Below are positions 34,501-45,583 of a stretch of DNA of 64,000 bases, one piece after another (within the stretch, counting starts at the first letter, position 1; the number at the start of each line of letters is the position of its first letter). Made by a program: the position numbers and the translations under genes. The stretch spans positions 33,839,041 through 33,903,040 of the forward strand of contig NC_083638.1 of the NCBI RefSeq assembly GCF_963576545.1, written 5' to 3'. This DNA is from Limanda limanda. Lineage: Eukaryota > Chordata > Actinopteri > Pleuronectiformes > Pleuronectidae. The notes below the pieces were generated by a model that saw nothing but the letters and a program-made list of their open reading frames with translations, did not search any database and had not been told where the DNA came from.

Positions 34501-35065
34501 GACTGAAATTCTTCTCTAAAGTAAGATAAGAACTTGCTGTCTGTTAGGATAGAAGGGTTGAACTTCCAATGTCTGGAGCAGCATGATCAGAAATAACTAT
34601 ATTTCCTAATGAGCTGGAGATAACTGACGGCAGTAGAGTTCTCGGTAGAAAGGAATAGTCAATCCTGGTATAGGATTTGTGAACATTTGAGAAAAATGTA
34701 TATTCTTTCTCAGCAATATGTTGGGCTCTCCACACATCTGCATAGTCTAGGTCCTCACAAAGTGCTGAGATTGTTTTAGCTTGAGGTAAAAGTGATAATT
34801 TACCAGGTGGAGATTTGTCCATGATAGGATTTAAATGGCAATTAAAATCTCCTCCAATAAACGTGTTTCTGACTTTAAGATCTATCACTTTAGAGAAAGA
34901 AGAAGTAAGAAGGTCACTTGGGTATCCAGGAGGGTTGTAAATATTCATTATAGCAATTTCATCCCCATGTAGTATGCCTCTCACAATCAAATAACCACCT
35001 GCTGTGTCTTTTGTACAGTCTAGAAGTTTAAATGGTACATTCCTCTGGATTAAAATGTCCTTCAT
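31519..35065 (-). pseudogene. LINE ORF2 (endonuclease-reverse transcriptase), several frameshifts
   Basis: Pieces in order: endonuclease (NTFIGGDFNCHLNPIMD, SYTRIDYSFLPR, VISDHAAPDI; 35065-34544), linker (34460-33920), reverse transcriptase (SYRPISLLNTDLKLLSKIL, SLDAEKAFDRVEMPYLFF, GTRQGCPLSPLLFAL, TLYADDVLIVLTE; 33832-32876), then thumb and tail (32927-32151; CPKCKIESGGLTHCLWDC; 32028-31519). The catalytic YADD and GGDFN boxes are intact, but frames change at about 34240, 33910, 32900 and 32100. The N-terminal endonuclease part before 35065 is decayed. Confidence 0.88.
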
Positions 35066-35290
35066 TGTTCTTCACTGTCCTTCTCCTAAACTTGGAAGAG
35101 CTCGAGCGAAAGGCTTCTCTAGCAACAAAAGAAAGATATCTATCCGGGAAAACCGGAGGCATTGCTTTTAGTGATCCTACAAAGCTAAAAAGACATCAGT
35201 GCTCCAAATCAAGTGTAATGCATATCCATTACCTAACTGCAAAACTTACTAAAGGTCCGACAGATCCGCTGCTCAGCACGAAAACTTAGA

Positions 35291-36207
35291 TTAATGTTCA
35301 CACATCATCATCACGGGGGCATCCTTCAGTGACTGGATGTATTTCTCCACCGCGGCTGGGTCGTGGAACATCTTGGTGGATCCGCGACAGGTGACTCTCA
35401 GTGACGCGGGGTACACCTGCCTGTAATCAGCACCGAGCGCTCTCAGCTGTTTCTTCTCTCCGTCGTATCCCTTTCTCCTGCGGAGAACGAAAGCTGAAAA
35501 GTCCTGAAATATCATCATCGTCGCGTCCTCATGTTTCAGCACTTGATTTCTCCTTCCCTTCTCCCACGACGCATTCATCACACACTGTTTATCCTGATAG
35601 TTGTGGAACCTGACCAGCACCGGCCGCGGTCTCTGGGTGGAGGGGGGCTTCGGGGCCAGCGAGCGGTGTGCTCTCTCCAACTTCACGCGGCCCGACTTCG
35701 TTTCAATGTGAATGATTTTAGGGAGCCAAGCCTCAAAGAACTGAGTCGGCTCATCTCCTTCAGCCTCCTCTGGGAGTCCGATGATACGGATGTTTTTGTG
35801 TCGTCCTCTGTTCTCCAGGTCGTCGGACCTCTCGCTTAATTCACACACCAACTTCTCCAGAGCTTTCAACTTTCTGTCCACCGGGTCTGTGACGTCCTCC
35901 AGCGCTGAAATCCTCTGCTCGGCCTCGGTTATCCGCTTCTCATGGCTGTCCAGTTCTTCTCTGTGTATTTTTAAAAGCTCTGACAGTGGGCCGATTTTTT
36001 CGTCGATGACTCTTGAGATGTTGGCTGTAATTTCGCCCACCGCTTCGCAAGCGCCCGTAAGCTAGCCCCAGCTCCGGTGTCAGCTATGATGCTAGCTCCC
36101 GCATGGACCTCGCCAGCCTGCTGGCTGTGCTCAGCATCATCGGGAGCTATATTTCTTTTACGTGGCATGCTGTCGGATTGCCTCAGAAAGTAGCTGTCAA
36201 TGTTCAT
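35291..36207 (-). pseudogene. LINE ORF1 (L1-type), one frameshift
   Basis: The N-terminal piece (MPRKRNIAPDDAEHSQQ, ending near 36050) shifts frame into a 249-codon ORF: coiled coil (HEKRITEAEQRISALEDV, LEKLVCELSERSDDLENR), then HKNIRIIGLPEEAEGDEP, then RPRPVLVRFHNYQDK and MIFQDFSAFVLRRRK. Same architecture as 12441-13278 but a different subfamily. Confidence 0.82.
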
Positions 36208-36520
36208 GTTAGGCTAATGAACCATTAAGAGGTTGGAGTGCTATTTTTGTAGGTTTAAGTGAATAAATTAGCTAATAAGCGCAGCAGCTCTCCCGAACGT
36301 GACCTTCCCTCACGCCGCCATCTTGAAAACCTTAACATATCTTAAAAAAAAAGGGGACAGGGATGTGATGAACAGATGAATTAGGAAAACAAAACAAAAA
36401 GACTTTATTAGGAGTACTTGTTGTTGTGCTTGCTTATAATTTTACTTTACAATCACATGTTATAGAAACCTTTGCAGTTAAACTCACTTTTGAGTGTTGC
36501 TGACAGTACAATAGAGGCAA

Positions 36521-36785
36521 CTGTAGTGGCTCAGGAGATATGATAGGTCATCCACTAACCAGAAAGTTGTTGGTTTGATCTCTATCTCCTTGGGAAAGAT
36601 ACTAAACCCCAAATTGCGACGACAGTGTTTAAGTGATGTATGATAGAGATTGTGCCGCACATATATGTATTGTATGATTGTGTGTGTGAATGGGTGAATG
36701 GCAAAACTGTAATGTAAAGCTCATTGAGTGGTCTTTAAGTCTTTAAGAATAGAAAGGGTGATATGATTACAGTCAATTTATAATT
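36521..36785 (+). mobile_element. tRNA-derived SINE (degenerate)
   Basis: A box GTGGCTCAGGAG (36525 on), B box GGTTTGATCTC (36572 on; consensus GGTTCGATYCC), then GATACTAAACCCCAAATTGC, GTGAATGGGTGAATGGC and GTAATGTAAAGCTCATTGAG, the body of an abundant teleost SINE. No polymerase III terminator was identified with certainty. Confidence 0.7.
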
Positions 36786-37203
36786 TAAAGTGGTGCCTAA
36801 TGGCCTGTTTACAGGCTGAATGATCATGAGATTCGTCATTCCTGTTACCTCATTGGCACTGTTTTTATCCATGAATGTATTCATAATTGTAGCCGTAATT
36901 CAATTCCTAAAATGTATTTGTCACTATTTTAGTGATGATTTTAACAGATATTGTGCACCATTGCTCAACCCAAGATTCTCACTGTAGCTTTGTGTGTGCA
37001 CTGATGTTATAACCAATAACACTGATGGACAGAGCTACAGGCAGGCAGAAAATGTACACTTCCCACTGAGTAGAAATAAACTGATGTTAGATGATAATTC
37101 ACAGCAACAAGGGATGACAATTATGTTTCACACAGTAATCCAATCATAAAAATGTGAACTTGAGTGGTTTTAATGCTGAGAGGTAGTCCCTTAAAAAGGG
37201 ATA
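36786..37203. other. No feature recognised
   Basis: Intronic sequence between a SINE and an LTR. No convincing ORF. Confidence 0.4.
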
Positions 37204-37494
37204 TGTGGCAGTGGTGCATGCCACGGGGCTCTCCAAGACACAGACAGAGACGTAACGATTGCTTTTTAACATTATTTATTCACCACACACGTGATCAAAC
37301 ATATAAACTTATCACACACAAGCTTTGCAGCTTTGCTCCGGCTTCTCTCAGTCTCTTCCTTCTCTGAGGGCCTTGAGGCAGCGAAGTGGCTGTCTTTTAA
37401 AGTGTGAGGACCAATCAGCTTACAGCTCTCACCTGCTCTGATTGATCCTCTGTGGTGCAGGTGAGGGTGCTCTCCCAGCCCCCTCACCTCCACA
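37204..37494 (-). mobile_element. LTR of a Ty3/gypsy-like retrotransposon, minus strand (3' LTR)
   Basis: 291 bp beginning (minus) TGTGGAGGTGAGGG and ending CACTGCCACA. It contains an AATAAA-like poly(A) region (GTGAATAAATAATG). Just upstream on the minus strand is a purine-rich GATGGGGGTA polypurine tract, so this is the 3' LTR. Its 3' half is homologous to 52630-52841 (GAGAGAAGCCGG, TTGATCA/AGTGTGTGGT, GGAGAGCCCCGTGGCA). Internal sequence continues at 37495-37566 and 38418-38596. Confidence 0.72.
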
Positions 37495-37566
37495 TACCCC
37501 CATCATAAATTTCAGGCCGGGGATTTATCTGGCCTGACCTACTCCCCCCCCCCTTTCCACGGGCCT

Positions 37567-38417
37567 GGGGTCTCATTTATAATATATAATATATATTCAT
37601 ATTAAACAACTTAAAGCAAATTTGGTTCAGATTCGATTTAACAGCGGAGTTACTGAGCCGAGTCATTAATAGGTTTTAATAATATCTTCTAACACTGTGC
37701 GTGTATCATCAGATCACTGCAGTAAACGGGACTGAGCAATCAGGCGCACAGAGCGCACTGGAGATTACTTATAAGAAATGAAGAAACTTTCCAAATAATA
37801 TCCCAGATGTGAGGTGAGAATCCACTGGTGTGAGGGAATCGGTCCGATGCTCTAAATAAATAAATACTGCCGTGACAGTGGAGCGGGGATCTGCTCGATG
37901 TGTGCATGCGAATGGAAGGACGAGGAGGAAGCGAGGGTTCAGCGATTTCTGATCTCACACAGTGTGTTATCCACAGCAGCAGCGACAGAGTATCAGTGTA
38001 TTTTCTTTATTAGACATCACTGCTGTCACATAAAGTAGCTCTTCACCTCCACCTCACTAACAAACAACTCGATGTCAGTGTCAGAAAGTTTCACTTCCTC
38101 TTCACATCGCTTAATGCCGTGACTCCGTCAGGACTCACGGTGGAAACCCATTGGTCAGCAGCATCATTTAATATTCACGCCGTGCTTTGCATTGACCATT
38201 TATGGTTGAAAGTCGGCGTGTGGAGGGCGGATTTGGAGGCAGATCCACGTACGAACGTTTCCAGGTGGACTGTGATTTATAAAGCAAACATTGTGTTCAG
38301 GTGTACGTGCGCCAGTTTTATAAATCGCAATTTTCTTTTGCGTACGCCATTTCCGGCTTTTGTACGTACATACACTTTAAGTATGAATCCTACGCACTCT
38401 CTTATAAATGAGACCCC
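37567..38417 (+). mobile_element. Foldback element C (same family as A and B), inside the gypsy-like element
   Basis: 851 bp with termini GGGGTCTCATTTATAA / TTATAAATGAGACCCC, same orientation as A, lacking about 290 bp of A's left interior. It splits the internal region of the LTR element: CCCTTTCCACGGGCC on one side and AGGAGAGGAAGCC on the other. Confidence 0.8.
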
Positions 38418-38596
38418 AGGAGAGGAAGCCAACCCACCCACCGATGCTCTCCGGAGGTCGGGCAGATGGGCTTCGTCGTCCGTGGCATCTCTCCGGAGGC
38501 CGGGCAGATGGGCAACGCTGCCCTGGATTCGGCCTCTCCACAGGCCAGGGAACAGGGGCTTCAGGGGACGGCCTCACCGCCGACGAGGGACACTAA
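38418..38596 (-). mobile_element. Gypsy-like internal fragment (continuation across element C)
   Basis: GC-rich sequence with a short tandem duplication of about 65 bp (GGAGGTCGGGCAGATGGG and GGAGGCCGGGCAGATGGG). No recognisable protein. The position next to the polypurine tract suggests the 3' untranslated part of the retroelement. Confidence 0.45.
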
Positions 38597-40110
38597 GACA
38601 CTTTGAGCCAGTATGAAGGAGCTTCCCGTACATCCAACCAGACCTAACAGCTCTTGCAGCAGCATTTAGAGGTTTAGGAGTCGACAGAGGGTAAGGTTAG
38701 ATTCATTAGATCATTTTTCTATGTATAGGTGTATGTTGTCATTGAACTGTGCTAATTGTACTGATTGTGTTTACAGCTGATTGAAGCGGGAAAGATGACA
38801 TGGATACACACTGGGCAGATTCGGAGTCCCACAAAGAACGTATGACCAAAGAAACATTTCAAGCTTCACCTGATTAGTTTTTCACTGAGTAAGCCAGTTG
38901 TGTTTGTACAATATTTGTGCTGTTTGTAAATAAAGCTTTGACTCAACATATACCTTGTTCATGTTTTTCCCCTGTACAATATGTTCAACATATAACGTCA
39001 AGCATCACACGAATGCATGTTTAATCTTCATTAACTGCAGTGCTCTTGGTAAAGGCTTACTAATAAATAATAATATATATAAATTATTACAACTCTATAT
39101 TAATTATTAATATTGTGTGGGAGGGGTTTACCAACGTGTGTACTGCAATGACCCAGGGTGACCAATAGCAGCAGCTCTACCAGACAATCACGAGTGACTT
39201 TTCATTTCAAGGGTCTGTGGTTGCATCCAATGGTGTCTCGAGAGAAGCTCTCACCAGGGGCTTGTCGACGTGTTCGTTTATCCCAAATATGAGAAGTGCC
39301 TGTCTGGTCTAATTCAACAAGTATTTATTAAGAAGCAATGAAAAGTCAACAGCATAGCTATGGGCACGCAGTCACACAGCCTCGGCTAATCAGTAGCACG
39401 GGGTAGTCAATAGTCGCGCTGAAAAGACGATGATTGTTATATTTATAACAGTAGGTATAATTTGATTAGTCAAAATAATGAAGGGGTGTCAACGCAAATC
39501 AATTTGGTTCTTCCTTGTTGGTGCACAGGCGTAGATCCATGCCTCTTGGCACTGGAACCAGGAAGTGAAGAGGAGCCGCTCCCAGTCACGCTCCTCCTCT
39601 GATAGTTTGCTGGAAAAATCTCCTCCCCACCATGACAGTTTGATTTTGTGTTTCATAAACTAGCCTTGAATCGGCTGACACCTTGTGGGTCAGTGTTATT
39701 GTTTATTGGAGTAAAGAATATTGTGTTCCTGGTCTATCGGCTGTATGTTCTGTTTGTGTAAACATTCGGCTCCTCCAAACCAAAACAATGTCACTCTGTC
39801 TGTCCTTTTATCAAGACAAGTGTGAGACTGACAAGCGATGTGATGCACACACATACATTCTAGCTAACTTCAAGATTAATACTACGCAGCAAAGATTATT
39901 ATAAGTCATGGTGACTTCTGGCCCAAACTGCTCCTTCCCCCAGCCTCCTGCTTTATTGTTTAGAGTACAGTCACAGACACAGGCACACAGAGAAGCTAAG
40001 ATTTAAAATCCCAACTGGCTTCACTCTGATTCATATCCTAATTAGAGCGCACCTTCGCTCCGCGACCCCCCGGCGGCTCTCCCCCTTTCTTCTACAGACA
40101 CGTGGTATAT
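38597..40110 (+). repeat. Inverted duplication, arm 1 (degenerate transcription unit, interrupted)
   Basis: 38597-39262 and about 40006-40110 align with the reverse complement of 59350-58505. It includes an exon-like start (GAGCCAGTATGA, donor GTAAGG at 38691), an 86-bp intron-like gap, acceptor TTTACAG (38770-38776), a second exon with AATAAA (38929-38934), and 3' flank (CTGCAGTGCTCTTGGTAAAG, CAATCACGAGTGAC, GATTCATATCCTAATTAGA). The ATG of arm 2 is TTG here and the second exon is partly deleted, so it is dead. About 740 bp (39263-40005) is an unidentified insertion. Confidence 0.75.
39263..40005. other. Unidentified insertion in arm 1 of the inverted duplication
   Basis: Absent from arm 2. 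It carries a reversed poly(A)-like TATTTATTAAG near 39322 and no coding motif. A solo LTR is possible, but no terminal repeats or duplication were confirmed. Confidence 0.35.
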
Positions 40111-40830
40111 TTTGGCCCTTTACATAGGTTAGTGTCGCTAGCGAACATGGAACTCGCGTCCTGTAAACAGGCACTAACTGCAGGGGATTAGGTGAGTTCC
40201 AAGAGGTTTCCTTTGATGGAAATTCTGCTTTTCGTCTAGTGCAGGTTGTTCAGTTGTTCATTTTGTATAAACCTCCCCTCAAAAAACGGAGCTCGACCCC
40301 AGTGGAGAATTTTACAGGGTGCAGTTGCTTCCAACACTTCTATTTCTGTTCTTAATTCAGCTGTTCTTAATAAGTGGCCATTCTGCAACCTGCTTGATAC
40401 TATTAATGATGTCTTTACTTCACGCAAGAGATTGACTTTTAACAACGTTTTTTAACTTAATTTTTACTGAGAAGGTTTTTATCATGAGAGTGCTTTACAG
40501 CTAATTTAACACAGACAAGTGGCAGCTCCTTAACTACCTCTCAGGTTAGGCCAAAAAGGTATGTGAGCAGAAAAATCAGAGTGGAGAACAAAGAAGGGAA
40601 GGAAGCAAAGCCAGTGTGTGTGATATCGTGTTCAGTTTTTCCAAAAATGTCTCTGATCTTTTAAAAAACATAACCTGCACTGTTACTAATGATCAGCTCT
40701 CTTTCCTCTCTTTTTAACTGACGGATGTATTTTTTATTTAAATCAGCACTATATTGTAACCTACAGATTGTAACATGGAAAATATGTAAATAAAGTGTAT
40801 TTGTAAAATAAAAAAAAAATAGGGCTACGT
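40111..40830 (+). other. Possible retrocopy of a 3' UTR (AATAAA plus oligo-A)
   Basis: The block ends AAATAAAGTGTATTTGTAAAATAAAAAAAAAA (signal near 40790; A-run 40813-40820), as a polyadenylated cDNA insertion would. No protein was recognised, and both short ORFs at 40236-40455 are mutually antisense shadows. Confidence 0.25.
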
Positions 40831-41079
40831 TGTAGCACTGACAGGCCTGAGCACACCATTTTGAAGCCTGTTGCGGTTAGTGGAGAGGGCGATCAATGAC
40901 CAAGCACGTCTCTGCTTTGAATGCGTTTTGCCCATGCGGCAAGGATAAGGTTTCACTTCCTGCGTCCGTCACGCAATGTCGATTCCTTGCCTTCTTATTG
41001 CTCATTAAGGTCCATGCTATCAATTGAACATAACACTGTGAACATTTTATGTAAATTAAATGGTAGTTGTAAAACAAAG

Positions 41080-42185
41080 CTTTTTTCCTGATGCCAGTAG
41101 GTGGCGCCATCAGTATTATTACACACAGACTAATAGATCTGTTCAAGTAGGGGCTCTGATGTAGCGTGAGCAATTGTTGTTGCAACTTACAATGTTACAA
41201 CAACTTCATTTTCACACTGATCAGTCGGTGGCGCTATGACACTGCACTCATATTAATATATTGAGCTTTTCATTTCAGGATTGTGATCATAGGTCAGTAG
41301 TTCGGGGCCGGTTGGATAGTGAGTGGATTTACAAAGTACTTCCTGTTTAATGGAGAATCAGTAGGTGGCGCTATGACCCTGAGGAAATATTGACACATAG
41401 TTCAGGCTTGGACTGTGATCATGAGATAGAAATTTGGTGGTGATAGGATAATGCACAGTGGAGATATGACAATATTGTCTCTTTTGGCAAAGGATGAACC
41501 TTCGCCGCACCTCAATGTTTACACGGTTTGAGGAAATGTCACAATTCTGACCAGGGGGGGGGCTGTTGTTACACAACATGAACACTGAAGTTACATCAAT
41601 TTTGTGTGTCACGGTGAGTTGATGAACTTTAACGCCACTATTATGCAGTTGGACAAACATCTTATGCCTACATTATCAATGTCTTGAGACCCATGTCTCA
41701 CAGTTTGACATGGTTGCGGTCAGTGGATGAGGAGGAATACATCAAAGTGTAAGCGTTCAAAAACTAGACATTTCCTGTTGCCACCAGGGGGCGCTTTGAT
41801 TTTAAGTCATGACTTCTGTGTGGATTTCATCAGGCCGGGACTCTTGTCTCACATGTCTAGTTTGGACTCGATTGGACAATGTATGTCTGAGATACAGAAC
41901 CACGTGTTTTGATAGCGTGTAACCAAACTTTGACGCCACGCCACGGTCACACGGTGTGACGAAAAATAGATCTTTGAGGTAGTTTATATCTCCATGTTGT
42001 TGTGATGACACTGATCTCCATATGAAGTTGATCTGATCAAAGCCCTGGGACAAGTAGGTCAAAGTAAAAGTTGTTTGTCTGGTCATGTTACACCTGGGCT
42101 ACGAGTTTTGTGAAGATCGGTGAAAGCTAACTGAGGGGCTTTCCCTTAGTTAGCGCTGTTGAGCCATTTTGCCAAGCCCATTTCA
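41080..42185 (+). repeat. Dispersed repeat family (AGGTGGCGCTATGA type)
   Basis: Repeated landmarks GTAGGTGGCGCCATCAG, GTCGGTGGCGCTATGAC, GTAGGTGGCGCTATGACC and CCAGGGGGCGCTTTGAT recur every few hundred bases, ending TGAGCCATTTTGCCAAGCCC. The part 41640-41945 is homologous to 54795-55112 (ATTATCAATGTCTTGAGACC, GTGGATGAGGAGGAATACAT, TTGCCACCAGGGGGC). Non-coding; the type of mobilisation is unknown to me. Confidence 0.65.
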
Positions 42186-42514
42186 AATTACTCCAGGAGA
42201 CAATCCCCTCTTCCTGGTTCACCTGGAGGTGCTCATTAAACCACCTCCACCATGACAAACCAGAGACAAGTGGCACAGAACAAACAGGTGAAACAAATCA
42301 AAATAAAATAAAAAAATGGAGGGAAACTCACAAGAGCAGGAATTAAACAGAACAGAAACACATGAGGGAAATCAGAACTTAACACCGAACTAAAACAGAT
42401 TACCATGCCAGTATGTGATGCTTTCTGATGAATGACTAAAGGAAGCATATGCAGAGTGAAAGATATTGGTCCAAGGACTGCATTTTTTATCCTAACTGCT
42501 TTTTTCTGCTCTAG

Positions 42515-42760
42515 AAACGGATACACTCACTTCACTGTGTTGTTTCAAAGAAATCTCCCAATCCAGATTCCTGTGTGAACCCACCTGTGACCTTGAGCCC
42601 CAGAGGTATCACCTCATCTGGTTCAGACTCGCCAGCAGAGCTACTGTCAGTTCTGAGCCCAGAGGAGAGAGAGCTACTGGGGACCATCACAGCCCAGGGC
42701 TACCCTGTCCATACTGCCATCATTGCTCTTCAGAGGACAGGTCGGCAGAGCCCAGATCAG
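42515..42760 (+). CDS. ubap1l: ubap1l exon 3 (start of SOUBA domain)
   Basis: An 82-codon phase-0 exon. The acceptor is ideal: CCTAACT branch-like sequence, T-rich tract, then CTAG at 42511-42514. The donor is GTGAGT at 42761. The first 40 residues are linker. The second half (LSPEERELLGTI..GYPVHTAIIALQRTG) is the first UBA-like helix bundle of the SOUBA domain, equivalent to the UBAP1 stretch LSPSERQCVETVVNMGY. The exon ends ..QSPDQ and joins ILSYLVAC in the next exon, reproducing the family's Q-I-L-x-Y-L motif across the junction. Confidence 0.88.
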
Positions 42761-43091
42761 GTGAGTCATTCACATACAATGATACCTCTGACTTTTCTTT
42801 GCTGTCTGCACTTCAAACAGACCTCAGACATCTATATTATACTGGCCAATGCGTGTGTAGTATACATGTATGCGCACACACAAGGACACATACAGTAAAA
42901 CATAATATCTGCTGTAAACAGTGGGATCCAAAAGTTAACATTTTAGTTTGGGGTCTAGGCTCCGACTTAATCACTCCCCCTGATATGATTACTTAGACAT
43001 AATGGGAATGATGAGCAAATACTTGTAACCCCCAAAATCAACACAAATTCTGAGCCTGGCGTTAAGGATCACTATCTTCTACGTGTGGGCC
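42761..43091. other. Intron 3 start, no feature recognised
   Basis: Sequence between the exon 3 donor and a short tandem duplication. Nothing identified. Confidence 0.45.
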
Positions 43092-43255
43092 ATTCACCGC
43101 TGCAGTGTGGCCATTCTCCGTCGACGCATTGGCCTGTAGGAGAATATAGTACCTAGTAAGACTTTGATGTGTGCGGGATTCACCACCGCAGTGTGGCCAT
43201 TCTCCGTAGGCGCATTGGCATGCAGGAAAATATACTACCTAGTGTTGTGCAATAA
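43092..43255. repeat. Two-copy tandem duplication, period 86 bp
   Basis: ATTCACCGCTGCAGTGTGGC at 43092 recurs as ATTCACCACCGCAGTGTGGC at 43178, each followed by CATTCTCCGT, CGCATTGGC and ACCTAG. Confidence 0.8.
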
Positions 43256-43379
43256 TGGTTCGGAATGATACCATAAGCTGGTGTGCCTTTAGGCGTTCAA
43301 TACATTTGGTTATCAAAAATATAAAAATAAAACGTTAATATTTAAAATATTAATATTAAATCATAACTTTAGTTTGACT

Positions 43380-43668
43380 AAGTTCTCGCGGGGCACCACC
43401 CTTCACATAAGGGAAACGATAGCCAATTTATTGATTAAGATCAGTCTCATTTAGATCTAGTTCACTTAGAAATCTTAATATTTACTATTAAAGATTATAT
43501 AGTGAACAGTTAAGGTTTATAGAGTTCTTGACAGTGTAGAGGTTGGCAAACTTCACTTATGCAACATTAATGACAGGACAAGGTTAAAAGAAAGCATTTA
43601 TTATAAACATAATAAGTATAAAACACCAATTACTAAACAATATACTAACTAATAAATATGTGTATGTG

Positions 43669-43722
<54 letters not shown>

Positions 43723-44240
43723 GGGATCTCTGGTAGCTAAACAAAGGGAGTCACACCTTCCTGTGATCTTTAAGATGGTCTCTAAGATAGCACACCCCCC
43801 CCCCCTCCTTATGGTCGGGGGACTTAGTTAAGTAGGTGAAGAGATATGCGGGGTCTGTGAAAATGCTAATTAGAAAATGGCAGAGTCTGAGTAGAGCCTA
43901 GCTCACATTAACTTTGATTTAGCTTGTAACTACAATAACACCACATATATCAATCAAACTTATAAACACCACACAGAATCAAATAAACAGTCTTGCTTAG
44001 CCTAGTAAAATTATTAAGCCCAGATGTTACCAGTCCAAGGACAGGGAGAAAGTTGCTGTGCAGTTCGGTTAGCAGTTCTGGCTTTTGAAGTCTCTGGTTC
44101 GTGTGGTCTCTGCTCCCGCGGTTCTGTTGAGCTGTGCAGTTCAGTTGCTTATTGAATCTGTAGTTCTTACCTGCAGGACACCGAGTCGCTGCAAGGAGTT
44201 TAGAAGAAACTTGGGATGCGTGGAGGTTTTCTTGAGAAGA
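43380..44240 (-). other. Possible LTR-retroelement remnant (minus) with (TG)n at about 43664-43720
   Basis: Read on the minus strand, AATAAATTGGCTATCG is followed by GGTGGTGCCCCGCGAGAAC, which looks like the end of an LTR and a TGG-type primer-binding site. No second LTR was found. The TG/CA microsatellite and a C-run (about 43795) are certain; the LTR call is weak. Confidence 0.25.
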
Positions 44241-44265
44241 TGAGCAACGATTCCATTAGGCAGCA

Positions 44266-44500
44266 TTACTCATACTATTTAATCAAAGTTTTTGCTTGTA
44301 TAGTCCATAATTACAAAACACAATTTGTCTCATAGGGCTTAACGAGATGCAACATTCTCTGCCCTTTACCCTCAACATAAGTGAGGAAAAAATAATACAC
44401 AACAGGGTAAAAAACCTGGAAAATCTCAGAAAGCCACATGTGATGGATCCATCTCCCAGGACAGACAGGAGTGCGATAGATGCCACAACAAGGGTGCAGC
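44266..44500 (-). mobile_element. L2 3' tail fragment
   Basis: Matches 19385-19590: GTCTCATAGGGCTTAACGAG, CCCTTTACCCTCAACATAAG, AAAGCCACATGTGATGGATC and TCTCCCAGGACAGACAG. Confidence 0.75.
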
Positions 44501-44594
44501 GAATCATCAGATATGCAAGAGTGGCATTAGGCAGCAGAGAGTACATAGGGTGCAGCAACTGACAATCTTTGACAATCAATATTCCTTCTTGTGG

Positions 44595-44760
44595 AGGCTG
44601 AAATGGCATGGTAAACTGTGCTCGTTGCTGTGCCCCTTCTAAGGGAGTAAGGGGGATAACATTTAGGTGTTAGGCCGCAGCTCTGGCAGAGATTGCGAAG
44701 CTTTGAGGAGATCTCATCATGGTTAACACCTCCAATTCCATTCTGCTCTCCGTTATGTTC
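44595..44760 (-). pseudogene. Possible tyrosine-recombinase fragment (DIRS/Crypton-like)
   Basis: Minus-strand reading includes GVNHDEISSKLRNLCQSCGL and YSLRRGTATS. Spacing from a helical L-x-x-L segment to xSLRRGxAT resembles the HSLRRGGAT box (second catalytic arginine) of tyrosine recombinases used by DIRS and Crypton elements; here the usual H is Y. The catalytic tyrosine region is not present and the L2 tail lies next to it. Short and uncertain. Confidence 0.35.
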
Positions 44761-44987
44761 CATGGCGTAAAAACTAGTGACGCACACAAAACACCCTTTT
44801 GAAATACTAATGCTTCTACCATGTTTGCACCTGTTATCATTTATGCAATTATTCTTGGTAGATCACACTGCAAAACACCCTCAAACCAAATGTGTAATCT
44901 ATTATAGTGCACAAGCAATTGAACACTCTTTATTTGGGATCTTAGTAGATCAGGCCCTAAGAGAGGTGCAAGGCTTGTAACTTTAAA

Positions 44988-45150
44988 GATGCTGCTGGCA
45001 GGGGGCAAGAGACCAGGTCAATTACTAGGAATTCATCCAAAGAGTTGAAGATAAACTATTTTAACACATCTGAGAGAGTGTTGAAAAAGCAAGGGCTACT
45101 TTGGCAGCCATATGTGAACACTATTTATACCATAACAGCATTGTAAGGGG
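44988..45150 (+). repeat. Decayed dispersed sequence shared with 125-264
   Basis: Aligned with the reverse complement of 125-264. Stops fall in the otherwise protein-like frame in both copies. No family recognised. Confidence 0.45.
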
Positions 45151-45583
45151 AAAGTGACAGAACTTAGAAGGCATCTGTAATATTGTGCTTTTCCCAACAA
45201 CTCACGGCAATGTCAGTGGAGGCATTTTTAAAGATAACATTTTATACGAAATTTATATGAAAATTATACATGCCACATTAAGGATGATTTAGACAAGAGA
45301 ACATTGGAGTTAGACCCGGACAGTTCTTACAGTGCAGTTCATCAGAGAAAAGAACCACGGATGGAATAGGTTAGGTTATTATGCTGAGTAAAATGACGTC
45401 TGATTAGGAGCAGATATATTACGGACTGATCTATTCAATATTATAGATCAATTAAAATATTTTCTGAATGTTAATAACTTCAGGGGAGGACAACATGACC
45501 AAAATAAATGAAAAAGATAGATAAATTAGTATCATTAACATTCTTGTTTGACAATATTGATAATTATCAGGATGAATGAAGAA

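Larger units (their letters stand above)
31280..36330 (-). mobile_element. Full-length L1/Tx1-type LINE, minus strand, 13-bp target duplication
   Basis: Flanked by CTTAACATATCTT at 31267-31279 and 36331-36343. On the minus strand the element starts CAAGATGGCGGCGTGAGGG, has ORF1, ORF2 and ends with an A-run (plus-strand T-run at 31278-31286) directly at the duplication. 5.05 kb. It lies in ubap1l intron 2, antisense to the gene. Confidence 0.92.

Noticed and set aside
35401..36065. Plus-strand ORFs (70-102 codons)
   Set aside because: Antisense shadows of the minus-strand LINE ORF1.
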